This document shows positions 1 through 7,767 of a DNA stretch of 64,000 nucleotides, one piece after another (positions within the stretch are counted from its first letter, which is position 1; every line of letters starts with the position of its first letter). The notes beneath the pieces are model-generated. The model did not search any database. It was not told where the DNA came from and worked only from the letters and a program-made list of their open reading frames with translations. Position numbers and translations under genes: made by a program. Origin of the DNA: CBDBND01 sp965262665 (GTDB taxonomy: Bacteria; Pseudomonadota; Alphaproteobacteria; Rhodospirillales; Rhodospirillaceae); contig CBDHFR010000003.1 of assembly GCA_965262665.1 (NCBI GenBank), forward strand, positions 930,001 to 994,000, written 5' to 3'.

Positions 1-1541
1 TGGGCTGGACCGGCGGCTATGTCCTGCTTGCACTTTTGCTGGCGCCATACTTGCGCAAGTTCGGCCAGTTCACCGTGCCGGACTTCATTGGTGAACGGTA
101 TTACTCCAAAGCGGCACGGGTCGTTGCTGTCGTCTGTTTGGTGTTTATCTCATTCACCTACATTGCTGGGCAGATGCGCGGCGTCGGCATCGTCTTCTCC
201 CGATTCTTGGAGGTGGATATTTCTTTAGGTGTGCTTATCGGTATGGGCATCGTGTTCATTTATGCGGTGCTCGGCGGCATGAAAGGCATCACCTATACCC
301 AAGCGGCGCAGTATTGCGTGTTGATCTTCGCTTATATGGTGCCGGCAATTTTTATTTCGCTTTTGGTTTCCGGTTCCCCCATCCCCCAACTGGGTTTTGG
401 CGGAACCTTGGCCGATGGTTCGGCGCGGCCAGTGCTGGAAACATTAGACGGCGTGCTCACCGACCTCGGTTTCAGTGCCTATACACAGGGAACAAAATCC
501 ACCATCGATGTGTTTGCCATCACCGCTGCGTTGATGATCGGCACCGCCGGATTACCGCATGTGATCGTGCGCTTCTTTACAGTACCAAAGGTCTCCGACG
601 CACGCCGTTCCGCCGGTTGGGCGTTGGTGTTCATTGCCATTCTTTATACCACCGCGCCCGCGGTCGCCGTGTTTGCGCGGCTGAATTTCGTCGAATCTGT
701 CAACGAACAAGCCTATGCGGAAACCCCGGCCTGGTTCCGCAATTGGGAGGACATTGGCCTAATTGCCTGGCGCGACAAGAACGACGACGGTCTAGTGCAG
801 TACCGCGCCGGCGACCCCTTCTCCGGTGCCCCGGTCTTTACCGATACCCGCGGCAGCCACGGCGAGCGTGTACTGACCAACGCCGAGACGGCCAACTTCA
901 ACGAAGTCTATGTGGACCGTGACATTATCGTCCTTGCCAATCCGGAGATTGCCAACCTACCCAATTGGGTGATCGCTTTGGTCGCCGCCGGAGGACTGGC
1001 GGCTGCTTTGTCAACAGCAGCCGGTTTGCTACTAGTGATCTCTGCGGCGGTATCCCATGATTTGTTAAAGAAAACTTTGTCACCTGACCTCAGTGAGAAA
1101 CAGGAACTGCTCTACGCCCGCATTGCCATTGCGGTTGCTCTTGGTTTGGCGGGATTGTTCGGCATTTACCCACCAGCCTTTGTCGCACAAGTGGTGGCGT
1201 TTGCATTTGGCTTGGCTGCGGCGTCCCTGTTCCCCGCCATTCTTATGGGCGTGTTCTCAAAGCGCATGAATAAGGAAGGGGCGATCGCCGGCATGCTCAC
1301 CGGTCTGGTGTTTACCTTTGCCTACATCGTCTATTTCAAGTTCATCAGTCCCGAGTTGAATACGGCAGAGCACTGGCTGTTGGGTATTTCACCGGAAGGA
1401 ATCGGATTGGTAGGTGCAGGCTTGAACTTTGCCGTTGCGGCACTAATGATGCGCTTGACCACCGCCCCGCCTGAGTCCGTACAGGCTCTGGTCGATGACA
1501 TCCGGTTACCAGTAGGCGCCGGCGTCGCCCATCATCACTGA
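1..1541 (+). CDS. Sodium:solute symporter family protein, 5' end outside window
   Basis: The reading frame is open from the first bases (Gly-Trp-Thr-Gly-Gly-Tyr), so the start lies upstream of the window and about 510 C-terminal residues remain. Many hydrophobic segments with the SSS-family signatures VPDFIGERY and YAVLGGMKGITYTQ place it in the inner membrane as a Na+-coupled solute carrier. The long soluble loop with a charged stretch (RDKNDDGLVQY) between transmembrane segments resembles the acetate/VC_2705-type branch of the family. The C-terminus ends in three histidines. It is convergent with the response regulator gene, with one base between the stop codons. The substrate (acetate or another small carboxylate) is inferred from family resemblance only. 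Confidence 0.88.
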   Translation, partial: GWTGGYVLLALLLAPYLRKFGQFTVPDFIGERYYSKAARVVAVVCLVFISFTYIAGQMRGVGIVFSRFLEVDISLGVLIGMGIVFIYAVLGGMKGITYTQAAQYCVLIFAYMVPAIFISLLVSGSPIPQLGFGGTLADGSARPVLETLDGVLTDLGFSAYTQGTKSTIDVFAITAALMIGTAGLPHVIVRFFTVPKVSDARRSAGWALVFIAILYTTAPAVAVFARLNFVESVNEQAYAETPAWFRNWEDIGLIAWRDKNDDGLVQYRAGDPFSGAPVFTDTRGSHGERVLTNAETANFNEVYVDRDIIVLANPEIANLPNWVIALVAAGGLAAALSTAAGLLLVISAAVSHDLLKKTLSPDLSEKQELLYARIAIAVALGLAGLFGIYPPAFVAQVVAFAFGLAAASLFPAILMGVFSKRMNKEGAIAGMLTGLVFTFAYIVYFKFISPELNTAEHWLLGISPEGIGLVGAGLNFAVAALMMRLTTAPPESVQALVDDIRLPVGAGVAHHH

Positions 1542-1542
1542 G

Positions 1543-1923
1543 TTAGGGGGCGTCGTCTGAACGCTTGGCGACAATCTCGTTGACCTTGCTGATGAGTTCG
1601 GTCGCGGGGGTATCTTTGCGCACGTAATCCGCAGCACCCAATTTCAGGCAGTCGTCAACGACGTCTGAGACTTCAACCAAAGTCAGCATGATGACGCAGG
1701 CGTTTTTATCTCGTTTGATAATTTCTTCGAGTGCCTCAGTGCCGCTCATTTTTGGCATGTCGATATCAAGCATGATGATGTCGGGCTGAAGCGAGGTGAA
1801 TTTATCGATCGCTTGTTCTCCGTTCACCGCCTCACCAATGACGTCATATCCCGCGGAGGTCAGAACGGCTTTCACCGTCATTCTCAAGGCTTCGTCGTCG
1901 TCCGCGACCAATACGGTTGCCAT
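1543..1923 (-). CDS. Stand-alone response regulator receiver (CheY-like)
   Basis: A single receiver domain of about 126 residues with no output domain. Visible family residues are the acidic pocket (VADDDE), the phospho-acceptor Asp in MLDIDMPKMSG, the Thr in MLTLVE and the conserved Lys in YVRKDTP. The ATG giving MATVLVADDD is chosen because a GGAG lies about 10 bases upstream; a TTG five codons earlier is less likely. No histidine kinase is adjacent, so the partner is unknown. Such proteins usually act by protein-protein contact in phosphorelays or motility. Confidence 0.9.
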   Translation of the reverse strand: MATVLVADDDEALRMTVKAVLTSAGYDVIGEAVNGEQAIDKFTSLQPDIIMLDIDMPKMSGTEALEEIIKRDKNACVIMLTLVEVSDVVDDCLKLGAADYVRKDTPATELISKVNEIVAKRSDDAP

Positions 1924-2100
1924 GGTGCCACTCTCCAAAATAGCTTAGCTACACTACCCCCATCAATTGACAGGTCAAACACCCCCTTGATTGATTACAC
2001 CGGCCTTTTCTCGGCGCATGCCCGGCACTGTTGAACAGTTGCAATTTGTAGCCTGGCGAGGCAAACGTGTGGCCAAGGCAAGAGTGGGGAGACGCCGAAC

Positions 2101-2754
2101 ATGGACATGAGCGGGTCCTATGAGATCCCGGCGCCGCGGGCAACCGTTTGGGCCGCCCTCAATGACGAGGATGTGCTCAAGGCCTGCATCCCCGGTTGCG
2201 AGTCCATAACCCGCCATTCTGAGACCGAACTGGAAGCGACGGTGACCGCCAAGGTGGGGCCTGTGAAGGCTAAGTTCACCGGTGCCGTCACCTTATCGAA
2301 TCTCGATCCCCCCAACGGCTATACCATCTCCGGTGAAGGCAAAGGCGGGGCCGCGGGATTCGCCAAAGGCGGAGCCAAAGTGAACCTGGAAGAGAATGGC
2401 TCAGGCACCACCTTGTTCTATGAGGTCAATGCCAGCGTTGGCGGCAAACTAGCCCAGATCGGCAGCCGGCTGATTGATTCCACAGCTAAGAAAATGGCCA
2501 ACCAGTTTTTCTCCAAATTCAGCGAACAGGCTTCCGCGCTAGCCCCCCCAGCGCCCTTGGTGACGACGCCCGTCGTTGAACCAGCGGCTGCGGCTGCAGT
2601 TGTGCCGGACAGTCCGCCCGCCCCACTGCCTGTGGCGGCACAGGAACGCAAGTCCGATGCGCTCAACGCCTTCAGACCCATAACGTTCGAAATATGGTTA
2701 CCCTTGGTGCTCGGTCTCTTCGCCTTGGGCGTGATTTGGCTTATTGTCGGCTGA
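2101..2754 (+). CDS. coxG: CoxG-like SRPBCC protein with C-terminal membrane anchor
   Basis: The first ~145 residues match carbon monoxide dehydrogenase subunit G (CoxG, SRPBCC fold): a GSYEIPAPRATVWAALND start, an IPGCES motif and a KVGPVKAKFTG strand. A Pro/Ala-rich linker and a single C-terminal transmembrane helix (about residues 196-216) follow, which fits the known membrane-recruiting role of CoxG for molybdenum hydroxylases. A purine-rich GGGGAGA precedes the ATG. It lies 39 bases upstream of coxS and is probably co-transcribed with coxS and coxM. The exact substrate enzyme is unknown; no large subunit gene is adjacent. Confidence 0.85.
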   Translation: MDMSGSYEIPAPRATVWAALNDEDVLKACIPGCESITRHSETELEATVTAKVGPVKAKFTGAVTLSNLDPPNGYTISGEGKGGAAGFAKGGAKVNLEENGSGTTLFYEVNASVGGKLAQIGSRLIDSTAKKMANQFFSKFSEQASALAPPAPLVTTPVVEPAAAAAVVPDSPPAPLPVAAQERKSDALNAFRPITFEIWLPLVLGLFALGVIWLIVG

Positions 2755-2793
2755 ACAAACGAGACAAATACAACAGGAACGGACGCGCACTCT

Positions 2794-3273
2794 ATGCAGA
2801 TCACGGTCACGGTTAATGGGAAACAGGAAACGGGCGAGGTAGAGCCGCGCACGCTTCTGGTGGAATTCATCCGCTATCAATTGGGTCTCACCGGCACCCA
2901 TGTGGGATGCGACACCAGCCAATGTGGCGCCTGCACGGTGCACATGAACGGAAAATCCATCAAGGCCTGCACGTTGCTTGCTGTCCAAGCTGATGGCCAA
3001 TCCGTCGATACCATCGAGGGTGTGGCCGAGGTGGATGGAACACTTCATCCCATGCAGGAAGCGTTCCGCGACAACCATGGTCTGCAATGCGGCTTTTGCA
3101 CGCCAGGCATGATCATGGCGGCCCTGGCCATGGTCGACCGTCACAATGGTGAAGCGCTCAACGAACAAACCATTCGCGAAGAACTGGAAGGCAACCTGTG
3201 CCGCTGCACGGGGTATCACGGCATCGTCAAAGCCATCGCTGCAGGGTCTAAAGCCATGCAGGGAGGCGCCTGA
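2794..3273 (+). CDS. coxS: Molybdenum hydroxylase small [2Fe-2S] subunit (CoxS-like)
   Basis: 159 residues with two [2Fe-2S] clusters. The plant-ferredoxin-like cluster is seen as GCDTSQCGACTVH plus a later Cys in KACTLL. The second has the helical CGFCTPGMIMA and CRCTGYHGIV motifs. This is the normal length and layout of the electron-transfer subunit of CO dehydrogenase/xanthine dehydrogenase-type enzymes. It follows coxG and overlaps coxM by one base (TGATG), so translation is probably coupled. The partner large subunit is missing from this locus. Confidence 0.92.
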   Translation: MQITVTVNGKQETGEVEPRTLLVEFIRYQLGLTGTHVGCDTSQCGACTVHMNGKSIKACTLLAVQADGQSVDTIEGVAEVDGTLHPMQEAFRDNHGLQCGFCTPGMIMAALAMVDRHNGEALNEQTIREELEGNLCRCTGYHGIVKAIAAGSKAMQGGA

Positions 3274-4067
3274 TGTACGCCTTTGAATACAAAAAAGCGT
3301 CGTCTCTCGAAGACGCCGAAAGTGCGTTCGGATCCGCCGACGATGCAACCTATCTGGCCGGTGGCATGACCTTGCTCCCGACGCTTAAGCAGCGCCTGGC
3401 CATGCCGTCAGATCTGATTGACCTCAGTGGCATTGATGGGCTCAATGGCACCAGCGTTGAGGGCACGACCGTCACCGTCGGTGCCATGACCTGCCATGCG
3501 GACGTCGCCGCCTCTCCTGAGGTGCAAAAAGCCATTCCTGCGCTTGCGGCACTGGCCAGTCACATCGGCGATCCGCAGGTGCGCAACCGCGGCACCATTG
3601 GCGGTTCCATCGCCAACAACGATCCTGCGGCCGACTATCCTGGTGCTATCATTGGTTTGAACGCCACCGTCCACACATCCAAGCGCGAAATTGCGGCCAA
3701 TGATTTTTTCACCGGTATGTTCGAGACCGCACTGGAGCCCAGCGAGCTGGTGACCAAAGTGGTGTTCCCCGCACCGGAGAAAGCCGCTTACCGCAAATTC
3801 CCCAACCCGGCCTCGCGCTATGCCATCGTCGGTGCGCTCGTCGCAAAAACAGCCGACGGGGTACGCGTCGCCATCACCGGTGCCGGACCGACCGTATTTC
3901 GGGTGACGGCAATGGAAGAGGCCCTGGCGAAGTCCTTTGACCCGGAGGCCATCAAGGATATTGCCGTGCCCGAGGACGGACTCAACGCAGACCTGCACGC
4001 GACGGCCGAATACCGCGCCCATCTAATCGGGGTGATGGCCCGCCGTGCTGTCGGGGACTGCGGCTAA
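3273..4067 (+). CDS. coxM: Molybdenum hydroxylase FAD-binding medium subunit (CoxM-like)
   Basis: 264 residues with the FAD-binding domain motifs of the CoxM/XDH family: YLAGGMTLLP for the first flavin loop and the RNRGTIGGSIANNDPAADYP segment for the second, followed by the C-terminal CO dehydrogenase flavoprotein domain ending in YRAHLIGVMARRAV. Length and order are typical and no disruption is seen. In known operons CoxM passes electrons between CoxS clusters and the acceptor. Here it is the last gene of a G-S-M set. The next gene downstream (DUF1499) is unrelated, so the catalytic CoxL must be encoded elsewhere or be lost. Confidence 0.9.
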   Translation: MYAFEYKKASSLEDAESAFGSADDATYLAGGMTLLPTLKQRLAMPSDLIDLSGIDGLNGTSVEGTTVTVGAMTCHADVAASPEVQKAIPALAALASHIGDPQVRNRGTIGGSIANNDPAADYPGAIIGLNATVHTSKREIAANDFFTGMFETALEPSELVTKVVFPAPEKAAYRKFPNPASRYAIVGALVAKTADGVRVAITGAGPTVFRVTAMEEALAKSFDPEAIKDIAVPEDGLNADLHATAEYRAHLIGVMARRAVGDCG

Positions 4068-4210
4068 GCCCTTTGTATCATTATATTGTTCTGTTCTCGC
4101 ACGAGTTGTGACGGGATCAGGTGCGTCTTGGACTGAGCGAGGCCCAGGGCTATGATTGCGCCAGACTCTCCGGCGTCGAACGCCGGTCAAAAACACGAGG
4201 GGAGAACACC

Positions 4211-5023
4211 ATGAGTGACGCAGCCGTAAGCGGACCGTCAATTTTTGAAAAGTACACAGGCAAACTTTGCTCCATCGGTCTAACGGTGGTGGTGATCGGC
4301 GCCGTGGTCGCCGCCTTGTGCGGCCCAATCAGCCAAACCGGCCTGTACGGTTTTGGCATTGCCTTCACCATTTTGCGCTATGCGATTTACTTTATGGGAG
4401 TCGGCGCCGCCCTCTGCCTGGCCGGTTTTGTTTTCGGTATTATCGCCTACAAAGGCGATGTGCTCAGCAATGCGGCAACAGGCTTGCTCGGGATTATCAT
4501 TTCCACCGCCGTATTCCTGGTGCCTTACAGTCAGCTTAGCCGTGGCGCCCCGCCCATTCACGAAGTCACCACCGACTTCGACAACCCGCCGGCCTTTGTT
4601 GACGTGGTGCCCTTGCGCGTTGCCGCCGAAGCGGCCAATCCACCGGAGTACGTGGCCAAGATCGAGCGGTTCGGCCGGACCTTCGATGTCATGCAGATGC
4701 AGAAGGACAACTATCCTGACATCCAACCTTTGCAGTTTGAAAACACCAACTATGAAGAGGTGTACGCAAAGGCTCTGGCCGGCGTGGAAGAAATGAATTG
4801 GACGCTGGTCTCCGCCAATCCGCAAACGGGACGCATCGAAGCCTACGACAAAACGCCGTGGATGGGTTTCATCGACGACGTGGTGATCCGGGTCGAAGCC
4901 CAACCCATGGCCTATGAAATCGACATTCGCTCCAAGTCCCGCGTCGGCTTCGGTGACGTCGGCGCCAATGCCAAACGGGTACGGGATTATCTGCGCAAGG
5001 TCTCAGGCCGTCCCGCCCATTAA
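4211..5023 (+). CDS. DUF1499 membrane protein
   Basis: 270 residues. The N-terminal third holds three hydrophobic helices (about residues 20-110); the rest is a soluble DUF1499 domain recognisable from NPPxxVxK near the start, the YxxV/AL helix, TPWMGFIDDVVIRV and the closing SRVGFGDVGANAKRVRDYL. A GAGGGGAG about 9 bases upstream selects the ATG at 4211. DUF1499 is a family of unknown biochemical role, often fused to or beside small membrane domains. It sits between coxM and two alpha/beta-hydrolase genes, 6 bases before the next start. Confidence 0.82.
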   Translation: MSDAAVSGPSIFEKYTGKLCSIGLTVVVIGAVVAALCGPISQTGLYGFGIAFTILRYAIYFMGVGAALCLAGFVFGIIAYKGDVLSNAATGLLGIIISTAVFLVPYSQLSRGAPPIHEVTTDFDNPPAFVDVVPLRVAAEAANPPEYVAKIERFGRTFDVMQMQKDNYPDIQPLQFENTNYEEVYAKALAGVEEMNWTLVSANPQTGRIEAYDKTPWMGFIDDVVIRVEAQPMAYEIDIRSKSRVGFGDVGANAKRVRDYLRKVSGRPAH

Positions 5024-5029
5024 CCGGCA

Positions 5030-5971
5030 ATGACAGTGCAACTCGCGCTGACCCGTCGCTACACACTCTTTTCAGCGGCGGCCCTCGGTATGGGCGCAGT
5101 GTTCCCCGACCGACCCGCCGGAGCGCGGGAGGTGCGCGGAGACGTGATCATCGAGCGGCGCTACGTAGACTGCCGCTACGGTCAACTTCACATACATACG
5201 GTCCGGCCGCTCAACCCCGCCAAGCAAACCAAAAACCCGATCTTGTGTCTGCATCCCAGCCCAGCCAGTGGTCGGTACTATCGTGATCTGATTGCCGACC
5301 TCGGCAAGGACCGTCTGGCCATCGCCGCCGACACCCCGGGCTACGGCGAGTCCGACCGGCCATCCGCGGTGCCGGAGATGAGCGGCTACTCGGGCGCTAT
5401 GGCTGATGCTTTGGACGCTCTCTCCTTCGGCCAGAATGAAAACTATTTGAAGGTGGACCTGCTTGGCTATCACACCGGCTGCATCATCGCCGTGGACCTG
5501 GCCATCGCCCGCCCCGATCTGGTTCGCAAACTGTGTTTGGTCGCGATTCCTTATTACGACAGTGAAGAGCGCCAGCAGGAGATGCTCGCCCGGCAAAACC
5601 GCGCACCGTACTCCGAACAAGGCGAGCGGGTGTTCGACCTATGGAATGGTACAGTCAAACGCCGGGCTAAAGGTGTGACGTTTGAACAGGCAGTCAAACA
5701 TTTTCAGGAACGGATGCGCGCCGGTGACAATGAATGGTGGGCCTATCAATCGGTGTTCACGTATCCCAGCGTTGAGCGTTTTCCCATGGTCACCCAGCCC
5801 ATGGCGTTCCTGAACCCGCACGGCGTTCTCTATGAAGAAACCCTCGACGCCGGGCGGGACAATCCGGGTGCCACTCTCGTCGATCTGCCGCAGTTGGATC
5901 ACGGCGTGTTTTCCGTCGGCTCTCACATTATCGCTGACGAAGCGCGCCGCTACTTGGATGCCCCTGCGTGA
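5030..5971 (+). CDS. Exported alpha/beta-hydrolase-fold protein with non-Ser nucleophile elbow
   Basis: 313 residues. A twin-arginine type leader (TRRYTLFSAAALG followed by an alanine-rich end) suggests Tat export. The core is an alpha/beta-hydrolase fold: LCLHPSPASG for the oxyanion strand, DTPGYGESDRP, then the nucleophile-elbow position GYHTG, with late Asp/His (QLDHG) in the usual place. The elbow carries His instead of Ser, Asp or Cys, so ordinary esterase chemistry is doubtful. It overlaps the next gene by four bases (GTGA) and that gene is a paralogue. The substrate is unknown. Confidence 0.8.
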   Translation: MTVQLALTRRYTLFSAAALGMGAVFPDRPAGAREVRGDVIIERRYVDCRYGQLHIHTVRPLNPAKQTKNPILCLHPSPASGRYYRDLIADLGKDRLAIAADTPGYGESDRPSAVPEMSGYSGAMADALDALSFGQNENYLKVDLLGYHTGCIIAVDLAIARPDLVRKLCLVAIPYYDSEERQQEMLARQNRAPYSEQGERVFDLWNGTVKRRAKGVTFEQAVKHFQERMRAGDNEWWAYQSVFTYPSVERFPMVTQPMAFLNPHGVLYEETLDAGRDNPGATLVDLPQLDHGVFSVGSHIIADEARRYLDAPA

Positions 5972-6867
5972 ACCGGCGCACGTTTTTTCTGAGTGGTGTT
6001 GCAGCCGGTCTGTTGGCGCGGCCGTCGCTCAGCGCGGATGCGGTTCCTGTAAAACGGTTTTACTTGGACAGCCGGTACGGGCAACTGCACGGCTACCGGG
6101 TCGACCCCGTACAACCAAGTGCCAAGCCGCCGCTCATCTGCCTACATCAAACACCCTCATCCGCCAAAATCTTCATCAACTTTCTAGTGGAGATGGGACG
6201 CGACCGCACCGCCATCGCCTTCGACAATCCCGGCTATGGCGCGTCCGACGGCCCCGTTGGCCGGGTCACCTTGGAAACCTACGCGGAGATCATTGCCGAA
6301 GGGTTGGAGGCGCTTGGGTATGGACCCGCAGGTTATGGCCAAGTGGATATGCTAGGCATGCTGACCGGCGCCAAAATCAGCGGCGAACTGGCCCGCACCC
6401 GTCCAGACCTGGTGCGGCGCCTGATCCTGGTGTAATCCCTGATCATGCTGGAAGAAGATCGCTTGGCGTTGAAAGCGGAACTGGAAGGCGGCGTAGAGGA
6501 AGGCTGGAAAAAGGAAGGAGCCGACTTCTACATAACCCGCCTGAAGCAAGCCTTGGCCACACGTGATTCAGATCAGACCGTAGATCAAGCCATAGCTGAT
6601 TTCGCCGACAGTTTGGTAGCGGGGGAAGATTATCTCAAAGGCGGAATGACCGCGTTGACCTATCCATCCGAGCGCAATTATAAGGAGATCACCCAGACGA
6701 CGCTGGTGGTCGCCTTAAGCGACGAACGGGCCGAGGCGGCGGCCGGCGCAGCGGAGCTCATTGCCAACGCTCAGTTGTTGCGCCTGCCTGAGCACTCCCG
6801 GCACACGTTCCGTTCAAACCCGAGTGCCATCGCGGATCCAGTGCGCACGTTTCTTGATGCTCCTTAA
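5968..6867 (+). pseudogene. Second alpha/beta-hydrolase paralogue, interrupted by in-frame TAA
   Basis: It starts with GTG overlapping the previous stop. It has a Tat-like leader (NRRTFFLSG) and the same fold as its upstream neighbour (ICLHQTPSS, DNPGYGASDGP, elbow GMLTG). The frame is cut by TAA at 6433-6435, right after LVRRLILV, where the paralogue continues. The same frame then runs on for about 140 residues to a normal end (PVRTFLDAP). There is no indel, so this is a plain nonsense mutation. The elbow again lacks a catalytic Ser. A readthrough product or a sequencing error is possible but less likely. Confidence 0.8.
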
Positions 6868-6886
6868 CCATGAATGCGAAACGGAC

Positions 6887-7750
6887 ATGACCAGATTCAC
6901 CCACGGACTCGCTCCTCTTTGTTTAGTGCTTCTGTTGGCATTTCCATTACCGGTCCCGACACAAATTCTCGGTGGGTCGGATACGATAGAAATTGCCGAC
7001 GGCATTCATTCCTCCCGCTTCGGTGGCGGGCGATCATTATGGGTGGAAATGGAAGACAGCGTCGTTGTCTTTGACCCGCTCAACGTCAGCGCCGCGACCG
7101 CGTTAAGAGAGTCTATCGGCAAAGCGACGGACAAGCCGGTGAGTCATGTGATTTACAGCCACGAACATTACGACCACATCCGTGGCGCCAAGATTTTCAA
7201 AGACGAAGGCGCGACCATCATTGCTCAGAAGAACTGTCTCGACACGTTTGATTATGTGCCCGATGCGGATGCCATTCCGCCCGACATGACCTTTGCAGAC
7301 CGCCACACAATGCCGGTGGCGGGTACACCCATCGAGCTGCATTACTTTGGCCGCAACCACGGCGACTGCATGACCGTCGCCCATTTCCCCGAGCACCGTT
7401 TGGTCTTCATAGTCGACTTAATTGCGGAAAAGTCCCTGCCGTTCGGCAGCCTGCCCGACTATTACCCGGGTGACACGGTCCGCACTCTGTCGGAAGTGAA
7501 CCAACTGGACTTCGACCGCATCGCAAAAGGGCATCGGACCGCCGTTGTCGGGCGTGAAGCGCTGGAACAAACGCTCGGCTATTGGTCCGACCTGATGGCA
7601 GCTGTGAAAACTGAACTTGATAAAGGCACCGGCGCGTTCGATGTCATCGATACGCTGGAGCTGCCCCAGTACCGCGACTGGACCAACTACGACCTCTGGT
7701 TCAAGCTCCATGTGGAGCGGGCGATGTGGCATTACGTCATCGGCTGGTAA
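6887..7750 (+). CDS. Exported metallo-beta-lactamase-fold hydrolase
   Basis: About 287 residues. The N-terminal 25 residues form a Sec-type signal (hydrophobic CLVLLLAFPLPV). The zinc-binding HxHxDH motif is seen as SHEHYDHIRG; further metal ligands are a His in FGRNHGDC and an Asp in FIVDLI. The overall pattern fits periplasmic MBL-fold hydrolases rather than a proven beta-lactamase. The ATG at 6887 is chosen because it begins the signal peptide; earlier in-frame sequence belongs to the preceding gene's 3' end. It lies 20 bases after the broken hydrolase gene and is probably in the same transcription unit. Confidence 0.85.
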   Translation: MTRFTHGLAPLCLVLLLAFPLPVPTQILGGSDTIEIADGIHSSRFGGGRSLWVEMEDSVVVFDPLNVSAATALRESIGKATDKPVSHVIYSHEHYDHIRGAKIFKDEGATIIAQKNCLDTFDYVPDADAIPPDMTFADRHTMPVAGTPIELHYFGRNHGDCMTVAHFPEHRLVFIVDLIAEKSLPFGSLPDYYPGDTVRTLSEVNQLDFDRIAKGHRTAVVGREALEQTLGYWSDLMAAVKTELDKGTGAFDVIDTLELPQYRDWTNYDLWFKLHVERAMWHYVIGW

Positions 7751-7767
7751 GCCGTGATGCGTAGAGA

